64,000 bases of DNA from JAWKXU01 sp964468045. GTDB taxonomy: Bacteria > Pseudomonadota > Alphaproteobacteria > Sphingomonadales > Sphingomonadaceae. Below the pieces are notes generated by a model, which did no database searches, was not told the DNA's origin, and saw only the letters and a program-made list of their open reading frames with translations. Position 1 is the stretch's first letter. Each line of letters begins with the position of its first letter. The DNA is taken from positions 1 through 64,000 of the forward strand of contig CAYXTO010000011.1 in NCBI GenBank assembly GCA_964468045.1, given 5' to 3'. Made by a program: the position numbers and the translations under genes. Below are positions 8,859 to 18,437 of this stretch, one piece after another.

Positions 8859-9620
8859 ATGCAGATCGAAGGTTTGGCCGCAATCGTAACCGGCGGCGCT
8901 TCCGGGCTTGGCGGCGCGACCGCCGCGATGCTTGCCTCGAAAGGTGCGAAAGTCACCATCTTCGACCTTCAGGATGAAGCGGGGAATGCCCACGCCGCCA
9001 AGATCGGCGGCCGCTTCGCCAAGGTCGACGTGACGGATGGTGACAGCGTCGCCAATGCCCTGGCGGAAGCGGAGGCGGCGCACGGCCCGGCCCGCATCCT
9101 CGTCAATTGCGCGGGCATTGCCCCGGCGATCAAGACGTTCGGCAAGGAATTCAAGGTTCACCCGCTGGACACCTTCCGCAAGACGGTGGAAGTCAATCTA
9201 ATCGGCACCTTCAATGTCCTGTCGCAATTCTCGGCGCGTCTCGCGCAGGCCGAGCCAGTGGGCGAGGAACGCGGCGTGATCGTCAACACCGCATCGGTCG
9301 CCGCCTTCGACGGCCAGATCGGCCAGATCGCCTATTCCGCATCCAAGGGCGGGGTCGTCGGCCTGACCCTGCCCGCCGCGCGCGATCTTTCCCAGCACCT
9401 GATCCGGGTCGTGACCATCGCGCCGGGCATCTTCTGGACGCCGATGCTGGCAGGCCTGCCGCAAGCCGCGCAGGATTCGCTGGGCCAGCAGGTTCCCCAC
9501 CCCAGCCGCCTCGGCAAGCCGGAGGAATATGCCCAGCTTGTCGAAAGCATCGTGACCAATCCGATGCTGAACGGCGAGACCATCCGCCTGGACGGCGCGA
9601 TCCGGATGGCCCCGCGATGA
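8859..9620 (+). CDS. SDR, 3-hydroxyacyl-CoA dehydrogenase type II-like (HSD10-like)
   Basis: A 253-residue SDR with cofactor motif TGGASGLG (11-18) and catalytic Ser146, Tyr159 and Lys163. The NCAG motif in place of NNAG and the overall sequence resemble HSD17B10 (type II 3-hydroxyacyl-CoA dehydrogenase), which oxidises 3-hydroxy-2-methylacyl-CoA and some hydroxysteroids. In this operon it is the natural candidate for the third beta-oxidation step. The ATG at 8859 is preceded by a purine-rich AGGAAAGGA; its stop overlaps the next start. Confidence 0.9.
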   Translation: MQIEGLAAIVTGGASGLGGATAAMLASKGAKVTIFDLQDEAGNAHAAKIGGRFAKVDVTDGDSVANALAEAEAAHGPARILVNCAGIAPAIKTFGKEFKVHPLDTFRKTVEVNLIGTFNVLSQFSARLAQAEPVGEERGVIVNTASVAAFDGQIGQIAYSASKGGVVGLTLPAARDLSQHLIRVVTIAPGIFWTPMLAGLPQAAQDSLGQQVPHPSRLGKPEEYAQLVESIVTNPMLNGETIRLDGAIRMAPR

Positions 9621-10411
9621 GCGCCGAACCGGTCCTGTTCGAGCGGGATGGGGCGATTGCCAGTCTGGTCCTCAACCGGCCGGAGCAAGGCAATGCGATC
9701 GATCTGGATATGGCGCGCGCGCTGTTCGTAGCGGCCGTCCGTTGCGATACCGATGCATCGATCCGCTGCGTGGTCCTGACCGGGGCCGGACGTCTCTTTT
9801 GTGCCGGCGGCGATGTCGGCGTGATGGCCAAGGCCGGGGACGATGCGCCAGCCGTGGTCGGGGAGCTTGCCAGCACGCTTCACATGGCGGTGGCGCGGCT
9901 CGCCCGGATGCAGAAGCCGCTGCTTGTTTTGGTCAACGGCCCGGCGGCGGGCGCGGGGCTGAGCCTCGCCATTGCCGGCGATGTCGTGATCGCCGGGGAG
10001 TCCGCGCATTTCACCGCCGCCTATGGCGCGATCGGCCTCAGCCCCGATGGCGGGATGAGTTGGCTGCTGCCGCGCCTCGTGAGCCTGCGCAAGGCGCAGG
10101 AGATCATCCTCACCAATCGCCGCATCAAGTCGGACGAAGCGGAACGGATCGGGCTGGTCACCCGCACGGTGGCCGATGACGCACTCGCGGCGGAAGGCAA
10201 AACAACGGCCAGAACGCTTGCCGTATCAGCCACGGCGGCGCTGGGCGCAGCCCGTGCGCTGTTGACCGAAGCCTATACATCCGGGCTCGAAACCCACATG
10301 GAGCGCGAAGTTCGCGCTATCTCCCATGCGGCAGGCAGCGCCGAATGCAAGGAAGGCCTTGCCGCGCTGTTCGCCAAACGCAAACCCGATTTTGAAGGAG
10401 CCGGATCATGA
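9617..10411 (+). CDS. Enoyl-CoA hydratase/isomerase family protein, PaaG/ECI-like
   Basis: A 264-residue crotonase-fold protein. The two oxyanion-hole segments are FCAGGDV (61-67) and GPAAGAGLS (108-116). The hydratase glutamates are not seen; the active-site region reads IGLSPDGGMSWLLPR, with Asp144 where PaaG-type and delta3-delta2 enoyl-CoA isomerases have their catalytic acid. Isomerisation of an unsaturated acyl-CoA is therefore more likely than hydration. Start and stop both overlap neighbouring genes by four bases. No separate hydratase is seen in this operon. Confidence 0.87.
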   Translation: MSAEPVLFERDGAIASLVLNRPEQGNAIDLDMARALFVAAVRCDTDASIRCVVLTGAGRLFCAGGDVGVMAKAGDDAPAVVGELASTLHMAVARLARMQKPLLVLVNGPAAGAGLSLAIAGDVVIAGESAHFTAAYGAIGLSPDGGMSWLLPRLVSLRKAQEIILTNRRIKSDEAERIGLVTRTVADDALAAEGKTTARTLAVSATAALGAARALLTEAYTSGLETHMEREVRAISHAAGSAECKEGLAALFAKRKPDFEGAGS

Positions 10412-11568
10412 GCGAAGCTTATATTGTCGAAGCAGTGCGCACCGCAGGCGGCCGTCGCAATGGCGGATTGGCCGGCGTGCATCCCAACGACCTCGGCGCC
10501 AGGGTGGTCGATGCGCTGCTCGACCGGACCCGGATCGATCCGGCAGCGGTGGACGATTTGATCATCGGCTGCGTCACGCAGGCCGGCGAACAATCCTTCG
10601 CGCTGGGCCGCAATGTCGTGCTGGCCTCCCGCCTGCCCGACAGCGTGCCCGCCGTCACCATCGACCGGCAGTGCGGATCGTCCCAGCAGTCGATCCATTT
10701 CGCGGCGCAGGCCGTGATGTCCGGCACGCAGGACATGGTCATCGCGGGCGGGGTGGAAAGCATGAGCCGGGTGCCGATGTTCTCCAACTTCATGCTGCAC
10801 AAGCAGGCAGGGATCGGCACCGCGCCGTGGAGCCAGGCGGTGATGGAGCGCTTCGGCGTCGCGGAGTTCAGCCAGTTCACCGGTGCGCAGATGATGGCCG
10901 ACAAATACGGCTTCTCGCGCGACGACATGGATGAATTCGCGCTGTGGAGCCACCAGAAGGCGGCGGCCGCCATCGAAGTGGGCGCCTTCAAGGCGGAGAT
11001 CGTGCCGGTCGAGACGGAGAACGGCATCTTCGCGCAGGATGAAGGCGTACGCTTTGATGCCTCGATGGAAGGTATCGGTTCGGTCAAGCCGCTGCAGGAA
11101 GGCGGCACCATCACCGCCGCCAATGCCAGCCAGATCAGCGATGGTGCATCGGGTACGCTTATCGTCAACGAGAAGGCGCTCAAGGATCACGGCCTGACGC
11201 CGATCGCCCGCATCCACAACCTGACCGTTACAGCGGGCGATCCCATCATCATGCTGGAGGAACCGCTCCCCGCCACGCGCAAGGCATTGCAGCGCGCCGG
11301 TCTGAGCATCGGCGATATCGACCTGTTCGAAGTGAACGAGGCCTTCGCTTCCGTCCCGCTTGCCTGGCTCAAGGAACTGGGTGCGGATCCGGCCAGGCTC
11401 AACGTCAACGGCGGGGCGATCGCGCTGGGCCATCCACTCGGCGCATCGGGCGCCAAGCTGATGGCCACGCTGGTCCATGCCTTGCGCGCGCGCGGCAAGC
11501 GCTGGGGCCTGCAGACGATGTGCGAAGGCGGCGGCATCGCCAATGTCACCATCGTGGAGGCGCTGTAA
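10408..11568 (+). CDS. Thiolase (acetyl-CoA acyltransferase family)
   Basis: A 386-residue thiolase that would cleave a 3-oxoacyl-CoA with CoA. The acylated cysteine is Cys89 (DRQCGSS), the GHP histidine His342 (GHPLGASGA) and the second catalytic cysteine Cys372 in CEGGG. These are all the residues needed for a degradative thiolase. It overlaps the isomerase gene by four bases and shares one base with the start of the next gene (TAATG). Confidence 0.94.
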   Translation: MSEAYIVEAVRTAGGRRNGGLAGVHPNDLGARVVDALLDRTRIDPAAVDDLIIGCVTQAGEQSFALGRNVVLASRLPDSVPAVTIDRQCGSSQQSIHFAAQAVMSGTQDMVIAGGVESMSRVPMFSNFMLHKQAGIGTAPWSQAVMERFGVAEFSQFTGAQMMADKYGFSRDDMDEFALWSHQKAAAAIEVGAFKAEIVPVETENGIFAQDEGVRFDASMEGIGSVKPLQEGGTITAANASQISDGASGTLIVNEKALKDHGLTPIARIHNLTVTAGDPIIMLEEPLPATRKALQRAGLSIGDIDLFEVNEAFASVPLAWLKELGADPARLNVNGGAIALGHPLGASGAKLMATLVHALRARGKRWGLQTMCEGGGIANVTIVEAL

Positions 11569-12566
11569 TGGCGTTCCGGACACGCTTCACGGAATTGCTC
11601 GGGATCGAGCATCCCATCGTCCAGGGCGGCATGATGTGGGTCGGCTATGCCGAACTGGCCGCCGCCGTCTCCAACGCGGGCGGGCTGGGCATCATCACCG
11701 CCCTCACCCAGCCGACGCCGGACGATCTGCGCCGCGAGATCGACCGTTGCCGGACGATGACGGACAAGCCCTTCGGCGTGAACCTCACCATCCTGCCCAG
11801 CGTCAACCCGCCGCCCTATGCCGAATATCGCCAGGCGATCATCGACAGCGGCGTGGCCATCGTTGAGACGGCCGGCTACAAGCCGCAGGAGCATGTCGAC
11901 GAGTTCAAGGCGCATGGCGTCAAGGTGATCCACAAATGCACGGCGGTGCGCCATGCCGTGTCGGCCCAGAAGATGGGCGTGGATGCGATCTCGATCGACG
12001 GGTTCGAATGCGCCGGTCACCCCGGTGAGGACGACATTCCGGGCCTGATCCTCATCCCCGCCGCCGCGGACAAGATCACCATCCCGATGATTGCCAGCGG
12101 TGGTTTCGGCGACGGACGCGGGCTGGCGGCCGCGCTCGCGCTGGGTGCGGACGGGATCAACATGGGCACGCGCTTCTGCGCCACGGTGGAGGCCCCGATC
12201 CACGACAACATCAAGCAGTTGATCGTCGAGAATGACGAGCGCGCGACCAATCTGATCTTCCGCAAGTTCAAGAACACCGGGCGCGTGGCCAAGACCAGCG
12301 TGTCGGACAAGGTGGTGGAAATCTCCGCCCAACCCGAATCCGTGTTCGAGGATATCCGCCCGCTGGTGTCCGGCGCCAAGGGCCGCGAGGCGCTGCAGAC
12401 CGGCGATGTGGACGCGGGGCTGGTCTGGGCCGGGCAGATTCAGGGTCTGATCCACGACATCCCGACCTGCGAGGAACTGATCAGCCGGATCGTCAGGGAT
12501 GCCGAGAACATCATTACCGGCAGGCTCGCCAACATGCTGGGCAAGCAGCCTGCGCAGGCCGCCTGA
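11568..12566 (+). CDS. NPD/nitronate monooxygenase-family FMN oxidoreductase
   Basis: A 332-residue TIM-barrel flavoprotein of the 2-nitropropane dioxygenase/FabK type. The N-terminal IVQGGMMWVG, the central GFECAGHPGED (His151 in the active-site region) and the phosphate-binding GGFGDGRGLAAAL are characteristic. The family includes nitronate monooxygenases, FabK enoyl reductases and IpdC, an acyl-CoA flavoenzyme of bacterial steroid-ring degradation. Inside a beta-oxidation operon an acyl-CoA reductase or dehydrogenase role is more likely than nitronate oxidation; this is inferred from context. Confidence 0.85.
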   Translation: MAFRTRFTELLGIEHPIVQGGMMWVGYAELAAAVSNAGGLGIITALTQPTPDDLRREIDRCRTMTDKPFGVNLTILPSVNPPPYAEYRQAIIDSGVAIVETAGYKPQEHVDEFKAHGVKVIHKCTAVRHAVSAQKMGVDAISIDGFECAGHPGEDDIPGLILIPAAADKITIPMIASGGFGDGRGLAAALALGADGINMGTRFCATVEAPIHDNIKQLIVENDERATNLIFRKFKNTGRVAKTSVSDKVVEISAQPESVFEDIRPLVSGAKGREALQTGDVDAGLVWAGQIQGLIHDIPTCEELISRIVRDAENIITGRLANMLGKQPAQAA

Positions 12567-12597
12567 GACCCTGCCGGCGCAGCATGACGGGGGCTGA

Positions 12598-13713
12598 ATG
12601 ACGAAAACCAAGGCCGAACGGCAAGGCCCCCTGCTGGGTGTGCGCGTGCTCGAATTCGCCGGGCTCGGCCCCGCCCCCTTCTGCAGCATGCTGCTGGCGG
12701 ACATGGGCGCGGACATCATCCGCATCGATCGCCCCGGGCAGGGACCGGACCAGCGCGACGTGACGTGGCGCGGGCGCCGCTCGCTGGCGCTGGATCTCAA
12801 GCGGCCGGAAGACCTCGAAACCTGCCTGGCCGCAGCGGACAAGGCGGATGTGCTGATCGAAGGCTTCCGCCCCGGCGTGATGGAGCGGCTTGGCCTGGGG
12901 CCGGAGCCGATCCATGCCCGCAATCCACGCCTGATCTATGCGCGGATGACCGGCTGGGGCCAGAGCGGGCCTCTCGCCCATGCGGCCGGGCACGACATCA
13001 ACTACATAGCCCTGACCGGGGCGCTCGCCGAAATGGGCATTCCGGGCACGCCACCCTCCCCGCCGCTCAATCTCGTCGGGGATTTCGGCGGCGGCGCGCT
13101 CTACCTCGCCTTTGGCATAGTGTCCGCGCTGCTGGAGCGAACCCGCTCCGGCCAAGGGCAAGTGATCGACGCCGCCATCGTCGATGGCACCGCGTCGCTG
13201 ATGTCCTTCTTCCAAGGCATCGCGGCCAGCGGGTGGACGGAAATGGGCCGGACCCGCAATTTTCTGGCCGGTCAGGCCCCCTATTATGGGACCTATGCCT
13301 GCGCCGACGGCAAATATGTCGCGGTGGGTCCGCTCGAGCCGCAGTTCTTCGCCATTCTCGCGGACAAGCTCGAACTCGACCGCGCGCTATTCGAAAACCG
13401 GGAAGACCCGGCGAACTGGGCCAAGGGACGCGAGGCGATCGCCGCCATCTTCGCCCAGCACACACGCGACGAATGGTGCGAATTGCTGGAAGGAACCGAC
13501 GCCTGCTTCTCGCCGGTGCTCGAACTCGAAGAAGCGCCGCATCATCCGCATATGGCGGCGCGCGGCATCTATTTCGAGCAGGGCGGCGTCATCCAGCCTG
13601 TTCCCGCGCCCCGCTTTTCCCGCACACCGGGCAAGGCCGGAGCGCGCCCCTGCGCCGCCGGGGAAGGTGGAGTGGAAGCGCTTGCCGAGTGGGGCGTGAT
13701 CCGCCGGGACTGA
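12598..13713 (+). CDS. Alpha-methylacyl-CoA racemase (CaiB/BaiF family)
   Basis: A 371-residue family III CoA-transferase fold protein. It matches the remembered Mycobacterium tuberculosis racemase MCR well, and its three catalytic residues are present: His132 in AGHDINY, Asp162 in GDFGGG and Glu247 in LEPQF. CoA-transferases of this fold use a different Asp, so racemase is preferred. The enzyme inverts 2-methylacyl-CoA stereocentres so the S-specific dehydrogenases can act, which points to a methyl-branched (isoprenoid or steroid-type) substrate. It is the last gene of the rightward operon. A paralogue lies at 27743-28903. Confidence 0.92.
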   Translation: MTKTKAERQGPLLGVRVLEFAGLGPAPFCSMLLADMGADIIRIDRPGQGPDQRDVTWRGRRSLALDLKRPEDLETCLAAADKADVLIEGFRPGVMERLGLGPEPIHARNPRLIYARMTGWGQSGPLAHAAGHDINYIALTGALAEMGIPGTPPSPPLNLVGDFGGGALYLAFGIVSALLERTRSGQGQVIDAAIVDGTASLMSFFQGIAASGWTEMGRTRNFLAGQAPYYGTYACADGKYVAVGPLEPQFFAILADKLELDRALFENREDPANWAKGREAIAAIFAQHTRDEWCELLEGTDACFSPVLELEEAPHHPHMAARGIYFEQGGVIQPVPAPRFSRTPGKAGARPCAAGEGGVEALAEWGVIRRD

Positions 13714-13725
13714 ACCGGGTCGCGG

Positions 13726-15459
13726 CTATTCGGCCGCCTCGAGATGCTCCAGGCGATAGAATGTCCTGCCGTTGCGTACCTCCCGCTCCGCTATGGTCGC
13801 GCCATAGATGGAAACGGCCTGATCTTCGTTGATGACGCCATTGTTGAGATCCGCCTCCACGGCCTGAGGATCGCGCTTCTGCGGATCGCCATAGCCGCCG
13901 CCGCCGGGTGACGCGAGGCGGACCTTGTCGCCGGCATGCAGCGGAAGCTTTTCCGCCTTGCTGCGAAAGGGCGGGATGACCTCCTTGCCATCGATCACCA
14001 GCCTGACCTGGTTCGATTGCGCCTCGCCTCCGCCGCCGATGCCGAACGGGCTGTAATCCACCCGGTCACCCAGGATGCTGATGGTGCAATCGGCCAGCGC
14101 CTCGATCCCATAGGCCGTGCCGCAGCCGCCGCGATGCTCGCCCGCGCCGCCCGATTGTTCACGGATGGCGAGATATTCGAACCGCACCGGATAGCGATGC
14201 TCCGACATCTCGACCGACATGAAGCGCGCCATCGATCCCGGCGGCGTACCATTGACCAGCCCGTCGGATTCCATGCTCCCGCCATAGCCGCCCGGATAGG
14301 GATAGACCGCCACGAAGTAGCCGCCGGTTTCCGGCCTGTTGCCGGTGATCGTCAGCACACCGGTGGTGCCGAAAGGCGCCGCCGGAACCTGCTCCGGAAT
14401 CGCCTGTGCCAGCGCGCCGAACACGACATCCACCACGCGCTGGGTAACGTCCGTGGTGCCGCCAACCGGAACGGGATATTGCGCCGACAGGATGGACGGG
14501 CGCGGGATATGGAACCCGATCGGACGGAACGCCCCGCCATTGACCGGCACGTCCGGAAACACATGCTTGATCGCCACCAGGCACATCGACATGGTGGTGC
14601 TGTCCGAAATATTCATCGGACCGCGCGCCTTCTCCTCGGTGCCGGTGAAATCCATCAGGATGGAATCGCCTTCCACCTTCAGCGTCACCACCACCTTGAG
14701 CGGACGGTCTTCCACCCCATCATTGTCGAACCAGTCTTCGAAACGATAGGAGCCATCCGGGATTTCCGCGATGTAGGAACGCATCTGCCGTTCCGACCGG
14801 TCGAGGATTTCGGTGATGCATTCCTGCAGCGTTTCCACGCCATAGCGCTCGATCAGGTTGTCGAGCCCACGCGCACCCACGGTGAAGACATTCATCATGG
14901 CCGCCAGATCACCTTCGAGCTGGCGCGGCAGGCGGACATTGGCCTTGATCAGGGTGAGAACGCCATCGTTGAAGCGGCCCTGATCACAAAGCTTCATCGG
15001 CGGGATGATGATCCCTTCCTGATGGATCTCGGTAGCAGATGGTGCCCACCCGCCCGGCACGCTGCCGCCCATGTCCATCCAATGGCCGGTATTGGCGAAC
15101 AGGCCGAACGGTTTGCCATCGACGAAAACCGGCTTCACCAGCACGACATCGTTGAGATGGGTGCCACTGATATAGGGATCGTTGACGATCCACAGGTCCC
15201 CGTCATGAAAGCCGCCCTGCTGCTTCGCCACCGCAATCACGCGCTGCACCGTCCATTGCATGCTGGCGAGGAACAGCGGCAATCCATAGCTGCCTTGCGC
15301 GATGGTCTCGCCGGTTTCGGCGTCATAAAGGCCGTGCGCGCAATCATTGGTTTCCGAGATGATCGGCGACAGCGCCGCGCGGATCAGATGGAGATCCATC
15401 TCGTCGGTGATCTGTTCCAGTGCGCCGCGCACCACCGAAAGTGTAACGGGATCAGCCAT
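13726..15459 (-). CDS. Hydantoinase B/oxoprolinase family protein (HyuB)
   Basis: A 577-residue beta subunit of the hydantoinase/5-oxoprolinase/acetone-carboxylase superfamily. Typical segments are the N-terminal SETNDCAHG, the NDPYISGTHLND motif and the C-terminal glycine-rich SPGGGGYGDP. Partnered with HyuA, such enzymes hydrolyse cyclic amides (hydantoin, oxoproline, caprolactam) or carboxylate ketones in ATP-dependent reactions. The ATG at 15459 overlaps the hyuA stop (TGATG), so the pair is translationally coupled. A hairpin at 13722-13737 spans its stop codon. Confidence 0.92.
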   Translation of the reverse strand: MADPVTLSVVRGALEQITDEMDLHLIRAALSPIISETNDCAHGLYDAETGETIAQGSYGLPLFLASMQWTVQRVIAVAKQQGGFHDGDLWIVNDPYISGTHLNDVVLVKPVFVDGKPFGLFANTGHWMDMGGSVPGGWAPSATEIHQEGIIIPPMKLCDQGRFNDGVLTLIKANVRLPRQLEGDLAAMMNVFTVGARGLDNLIERYGVETLQECITEILDRSERQMRSYIAEIPDGSYRFEDWFDNDGVEDRPLKVVVTLKVEGDSILMDFTGTEEKARGPMNISDSTTMSMCLVAIKHVFPDVPVNGGAFRPIGFHIPRPSILSAQYPVPVGGTTDVTQRVVDVVFGALAQAIPEQVPAAPFGTTGVLTITGNRPETGGYFVAVYPYPGGYGGSMESDGLVNGTPPGSMARFMSVEMSEHRYPVRFEYLAIREQSGGAGEHRGGCGTAYGIEALADCTISILGDRVDYSPFGIGGGGEAQSNQVRLVIDGKEVIPPFRSKAEKLPLHAGDKVRLASPGGGGYGDPQKRDPQAVEADLNNGVINEDQAVSIYGATIAEREVRNGRTFYRLEHLEAAE

Positions 15460-17480
15460 CACGCCATCTCCACCAATATATTGCCCGCCGCATCGACTCT
15501 GGCGACCATGCCAGGTTCTATCACAGTCGTGGTATCCGCTTGCTCGATAATCGCAGGGCCTGAAAAATGCTGCCCCGCGCGCAGGAACTCGCGCTGATAG
15601 ATCGGCGTATCGAGCCAGCTTTCGAAGCGCACCTTGCGGTATGCCTGAGGGGCCGCTTCGCCCTGGAAAAGCTCTTGCGCGCAGGCAATGCCGCCCCGGT
15701 TGCGCTCGCCATGCACTGTGGTCTTGAGGCTTACCAGGGTCACCGGCAGATCGCCCGGCGCATCGCCATTTTCCCGCGCATAGACTTCGCGGAAGCCTTC
15801 GGCCATGCGCTCCGGCGACCAATCCGCCTGGATCGGCACGCGCAGGCTGTGGATCTGCCCGGCAAAGGACATCAGCGCGACATGTTCGACAAGGCTGCGC
15901 TCGATATCGTTGGCGGAAATGGCGAGCTTGCGCTCCCCTTCCTCGCGCTGCGATTTCAGGGCCGCCGCAGTCCATGCGGCGTCAATTTCCGCCGTGGGGC
16001 GTTCGACCGTCAGCGACATGTCATAGCGGATGTCGGCAATCGCGCAGCCGAGCGCGCATTGCACGCCGGGATGCGGCGGCAGCAGCATGGTCTTGATGCC
16101 GACCTCGCGCATGATCGCGGCGCCGTGCAAAGGCCCTGCTCCGCCGAAGATCACCAGCGCGAAATCGCGCGGATCGTGGCCCTGCTCCACCGTCAGCAGC
16201 CGGGTCCGCCCGGCCATATTGTGATTGACCAGGGTAAGGATGGCCAACGCGGTCTCTTCCGCGTCGAGGCCAAGCTGGGAACCAAGCTCGTCCAGAGCCT
16301 TGCGCGCGGCCTCCACATCCAGCCGGTCGATATTCTTGAGACCGATCGGATTTTCCGGATTGATCCGGGCCAGCACCGCATTGGCATCCGCCACCGTGGG
16401 TCGCGTGCCGCCCCGTCCGAAGCACACCGGCCCCGGCACCGCGCCGGCGCTTTCCGGCCCGACCTTGAGCATACCGCCCCGGTCGAGCGAGGCGATGGAT
16501 CCGCCGCCCGCGCCGATGGTATGCACATCGATCATCGGCAGGCGCAGCGGTATGCGGAAATCCAGCTCGGTCGTCTCAGCGACCGGAGGCTGGCCATCGA
16601 CCACCACCGCCACGTCGTAGCTGGTCCCGCCCATGTCGCCGGTGATGATCTTGTTGAAGCCGGCCTCGCTGGCGAGGCGCGCGGCGGCCATGACCCCTGC
16701 AGCCGGGCCGGAGCGTACGATATTGGCGGCGCGTTCCGGCAGCGTGGCCAGCGGGACCAGGCCACCGTTGGATTGCATCACCAGCGTCTGCGCGGAATAG
16801 CCGCCATCGGCCAGCCGGTTCTGGAGCCGTTCCGCATATCGGGAAACGAGCGGCTGCAGATAGGCCTGCACCGTGGCGGTGCTGGTGCGCTCGAACTCGT
16901 AATATTCGCGCACCACATCGCTGGAAATCACCACCTGCCAATCGTTCCGGGCGGCACGCAGGATTTCGGCCGTGCGCCGCTCGTGCTCCGGATTGGCATA
17001 GGAATGGAGATAGGAGACGACGACCGCCTCCAGCTCCATCCGGGCCAGCGCCGACGCGAGCGCCCGCACCGCTTCCTCGTCCAGCGGCGTAACCACATTG
17101 CCTTCATGGTCCATCCGTTCCGCCACTTCCCAGCGCTGGCTGCGCGGAATCAGCGGGCTGTGCGCACCGGTCAGCCCATAGCTGCGCTGGCGATCGCGGC
17201 GACCGAGCTCCAGAATGTCGCGAAAGCCCTGGGTAGTGATCAGCGCAACCCGGGCACCCTTGCGCTCGATCACCGCATTGGTGGCGATGGTGGTGCCATG
17301 CAGGATCAGAGACAATTCGCCCGGCGCCACCCCGGAGGCTTCCAGCGCATCGGCGAGACCGCGTGATGGATCGTCAGGCGTGGACGGCACCTTGACGACA
17401 CGATCGGGCTGTCCGCCGCCCGGGCTGAGATAAAGGTCGGTGAAGGTTCCGCCAACATCGATACCAACAATCGCACTCAT
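15459..17480 (-). CDS. Hydantoinase A/oxoprolinase family protein (HyuA)
   Basis: A 673-residue alpha subunit carrying the ASKHA-type ATP-binding fold. The N-terminal phosphate loop GIDVGGTFTD (6-15), HGTTIATNA, GGTSYDVAV and the C-terminal GAGPLHG are typical of HyuA/AcxA. It would phosphorylate or activate the substrate using ATP, with HyuB forming the other half of the active complex. GAAGGT precedes the ATG. It starts five bases after the DUF7064-like gene in a five-gene leftward operon. Lactam hydrolysis and ketone carboxylation cannot be told apart by sequence; no third carboxylase subunit is seen. Confidence 0.92.
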   Translation of the reverse strand: MSAIVGIDVGGTFTDLYLSPGGGQPDRVVKVPSTPDDPSRGLADALEASGVAPGELSLILHGTTIATNAVIERKGARVALITTQGFRDILELGRRDRQRSYGLTGAHSPLIPRSQRWEVAERMDHEGNVVTPLDEEAVRALASALARMELEAVVVSYLHSYANPEHERRTAEILRAARNDWQVVISSDVVREYYEFERTSTATVQAYLQPLVSRYAERLQNRLADGGYSAQTLVMQSNGGLVPLATLPERAANIVRSGPAAGVMAAARLASEAGFNKIITGDMGGTSYDVAVVVDGQPPVAETTELDFRIPLRLPMIDVHTIGAGGGSIASLDRGGMLKVGPESAGAVPGPVCFGRGGTRPTVADANAVLARINPENPIGLKNIDRLDVEAARKALDELGSQLGLDAEETALAILTLVNHNMAGRTRLLTVEQGHDPRDFALVIFGGAGPLHGAAIMREVGIKTMLLPPHPGVQCALGCAIADIRYDMSLTVERPTAEIDAAWTAAALKSQREEGERKLAISANDIERSLVEHVALMSFAGQIHSLRVPIQADWSPERMAEGFREVYARENGDAPGDLPVTLVSLKTTVHGERNRGGIACAQELFQGEAAPQAYRKVRFESWLDTPIYQREFLRAGQHFSGPAIIEQADTTTVIEPGMVARVDAAGNILVEMA

Positions 17481-17485
17481 TACCT

Positions 17486-18424
17486 TCAGCCTGCCCTTTC
17501 CGTTTCGCGCCGGTATTGCGACCAGTCATGGACCGGCCACATGTCCTGATCCTCGCCATGGCCGGTCTTGCCGTTGATGGACCATTCCATCAGTCCGTTA
17601 TGATCGATGAAGCTGTGGCGGATCAGCGTGATCCCGCTCAGCTTCTTGCCTTCCGCCTCCAGCTTGCGGCCATATTCGTCCACGCCCTCGATAAGGATGC
17701 GCTCGACGAAACCGGTTTGCGGATCGCGCTCGACGCGGCGCGTGCCTTCCACCAGATCGCCGATCTCGCCGTCCTTGATCATGAAGCCATAGGCGAGCTG
17801 TTCGGACAGCTCGTTGGCCTTGGTCACGAAGAGGAAGCAATCGTCGGGCGAGGCGATGCCGGTGACATAGGCGCTCTTGCGGGGGCGATGCTCGGGGCGC
17901 GGCCCCCAGCTGCGATCACGCATGGCCAGGCAATCAACCGCGATCTCCTCGCCATGCAAATGCAGCTTGCCGGTCACCCGCCCGAACTGGTCGAAATGGG
18001 TCAGGTCCCCGAAAGCAGAACCGGGCTTGCGCAGCGGGCGCGGCGGCATCACCGCCTCGAAGCACAGGTCGGCCTTCAGCAGGTCGCCGTCCTCATAGCC
18101 GATCCGATAGACCTTCAGCGGCTCCAGCGTCTTGAGCGACACGCCGTTGCGAAGCTTTATGTCGTTCAGATCCGCACCTTCCTGCAGCGGCATGACGGTA
18201 AGGTTGCTGGAATAGGGCACTTCCCACGGCAAGGTCGCGCTATCGTCCCACACCCAGGCCCCGCCCGACACCGTGCCGATATTGGGCCGGATCATGTTGT
18301 AGAACCAGCCGCCCATCTTCCGCTCGGGAATGCAGAAGGAAAACCAGGCCGTTTCCGTCATCCACCAGCGGTCGCCCATCTGGGCGAAATGGAAATTGTC
18401 GTCGCTCGCCGTTATCTCGCGCAT
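17486..18424 (-). CDS. DUF7064-like hypothetical protein
   Basis: A 312-residue soluble protein, rich in Trp and aromatics, without signal peptide or membrane helices. It resembles uncharacterised DUF7064/DUF7065-type proteins that occur beside lipid or terpenoid catabolic genes and may have a lipocalin-like beta-barrel (a remembered association, moderate certainty). Conserved-looking stretches are MRDRSWGPRP and the C-terminal EWSINGKTGHGEDQD. The ATG at 18424 has GAGGGA upstream; an in-frame ATG at 18448 would overlap the preceding gene. Function unknown. Confidence 0.75.
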   Translation of the reverse strand: MREITASDDNFHFAQMGDRWWMTETAWFSFCIPERKMGGWFYNMIRPNIGTVSGGAWVWDDSATLPWEVPYSSNLTVMPLQEGADLNDIKLRNGVSLKTLEPLKVYRIGYEDGDLLKADLCFEAVMPPRPLRKPGSAFGDLTHFDQFGRVTGKLHLHGEEIAVDCLAMRDRSWGPRPEHRPRKSAYVTGIASPDDCFLFVTKANELSEQLAYGFMIKDGEIGDLVEGTRRVERDPQTGFVERILIEGVDEYGRKLEAEGKKLSGITLIRHSFIDHNGLMEWSINGKTGHGEDQDMWPVHDWSQYRRETERAG

Positions 18425-18437
18425 CGAGCTGTCCCTC

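Noticed and set aside
11568..12566. Dedicated nitronate detoxification enzyme
   Set aside because: It overlaps the thiolase stop inside a beta-oxidation operon, and the family also contains acyl-CoA flavoenzymes.
12598..13713. CoA-transferase (formyl-CoA or carnitine type)
   Set aside because: The His-Asp-Glu catalytic set and surrounding motifs match alpha-methylacyl-CoA racemase.
13722..13737. Intrinsic terminator between convergent racemase and hyuB
   Set aside because: There is a 5-bp GCGGC/GCCGC hairpin but no T-run, and it overlaps the hyuB stop codon.
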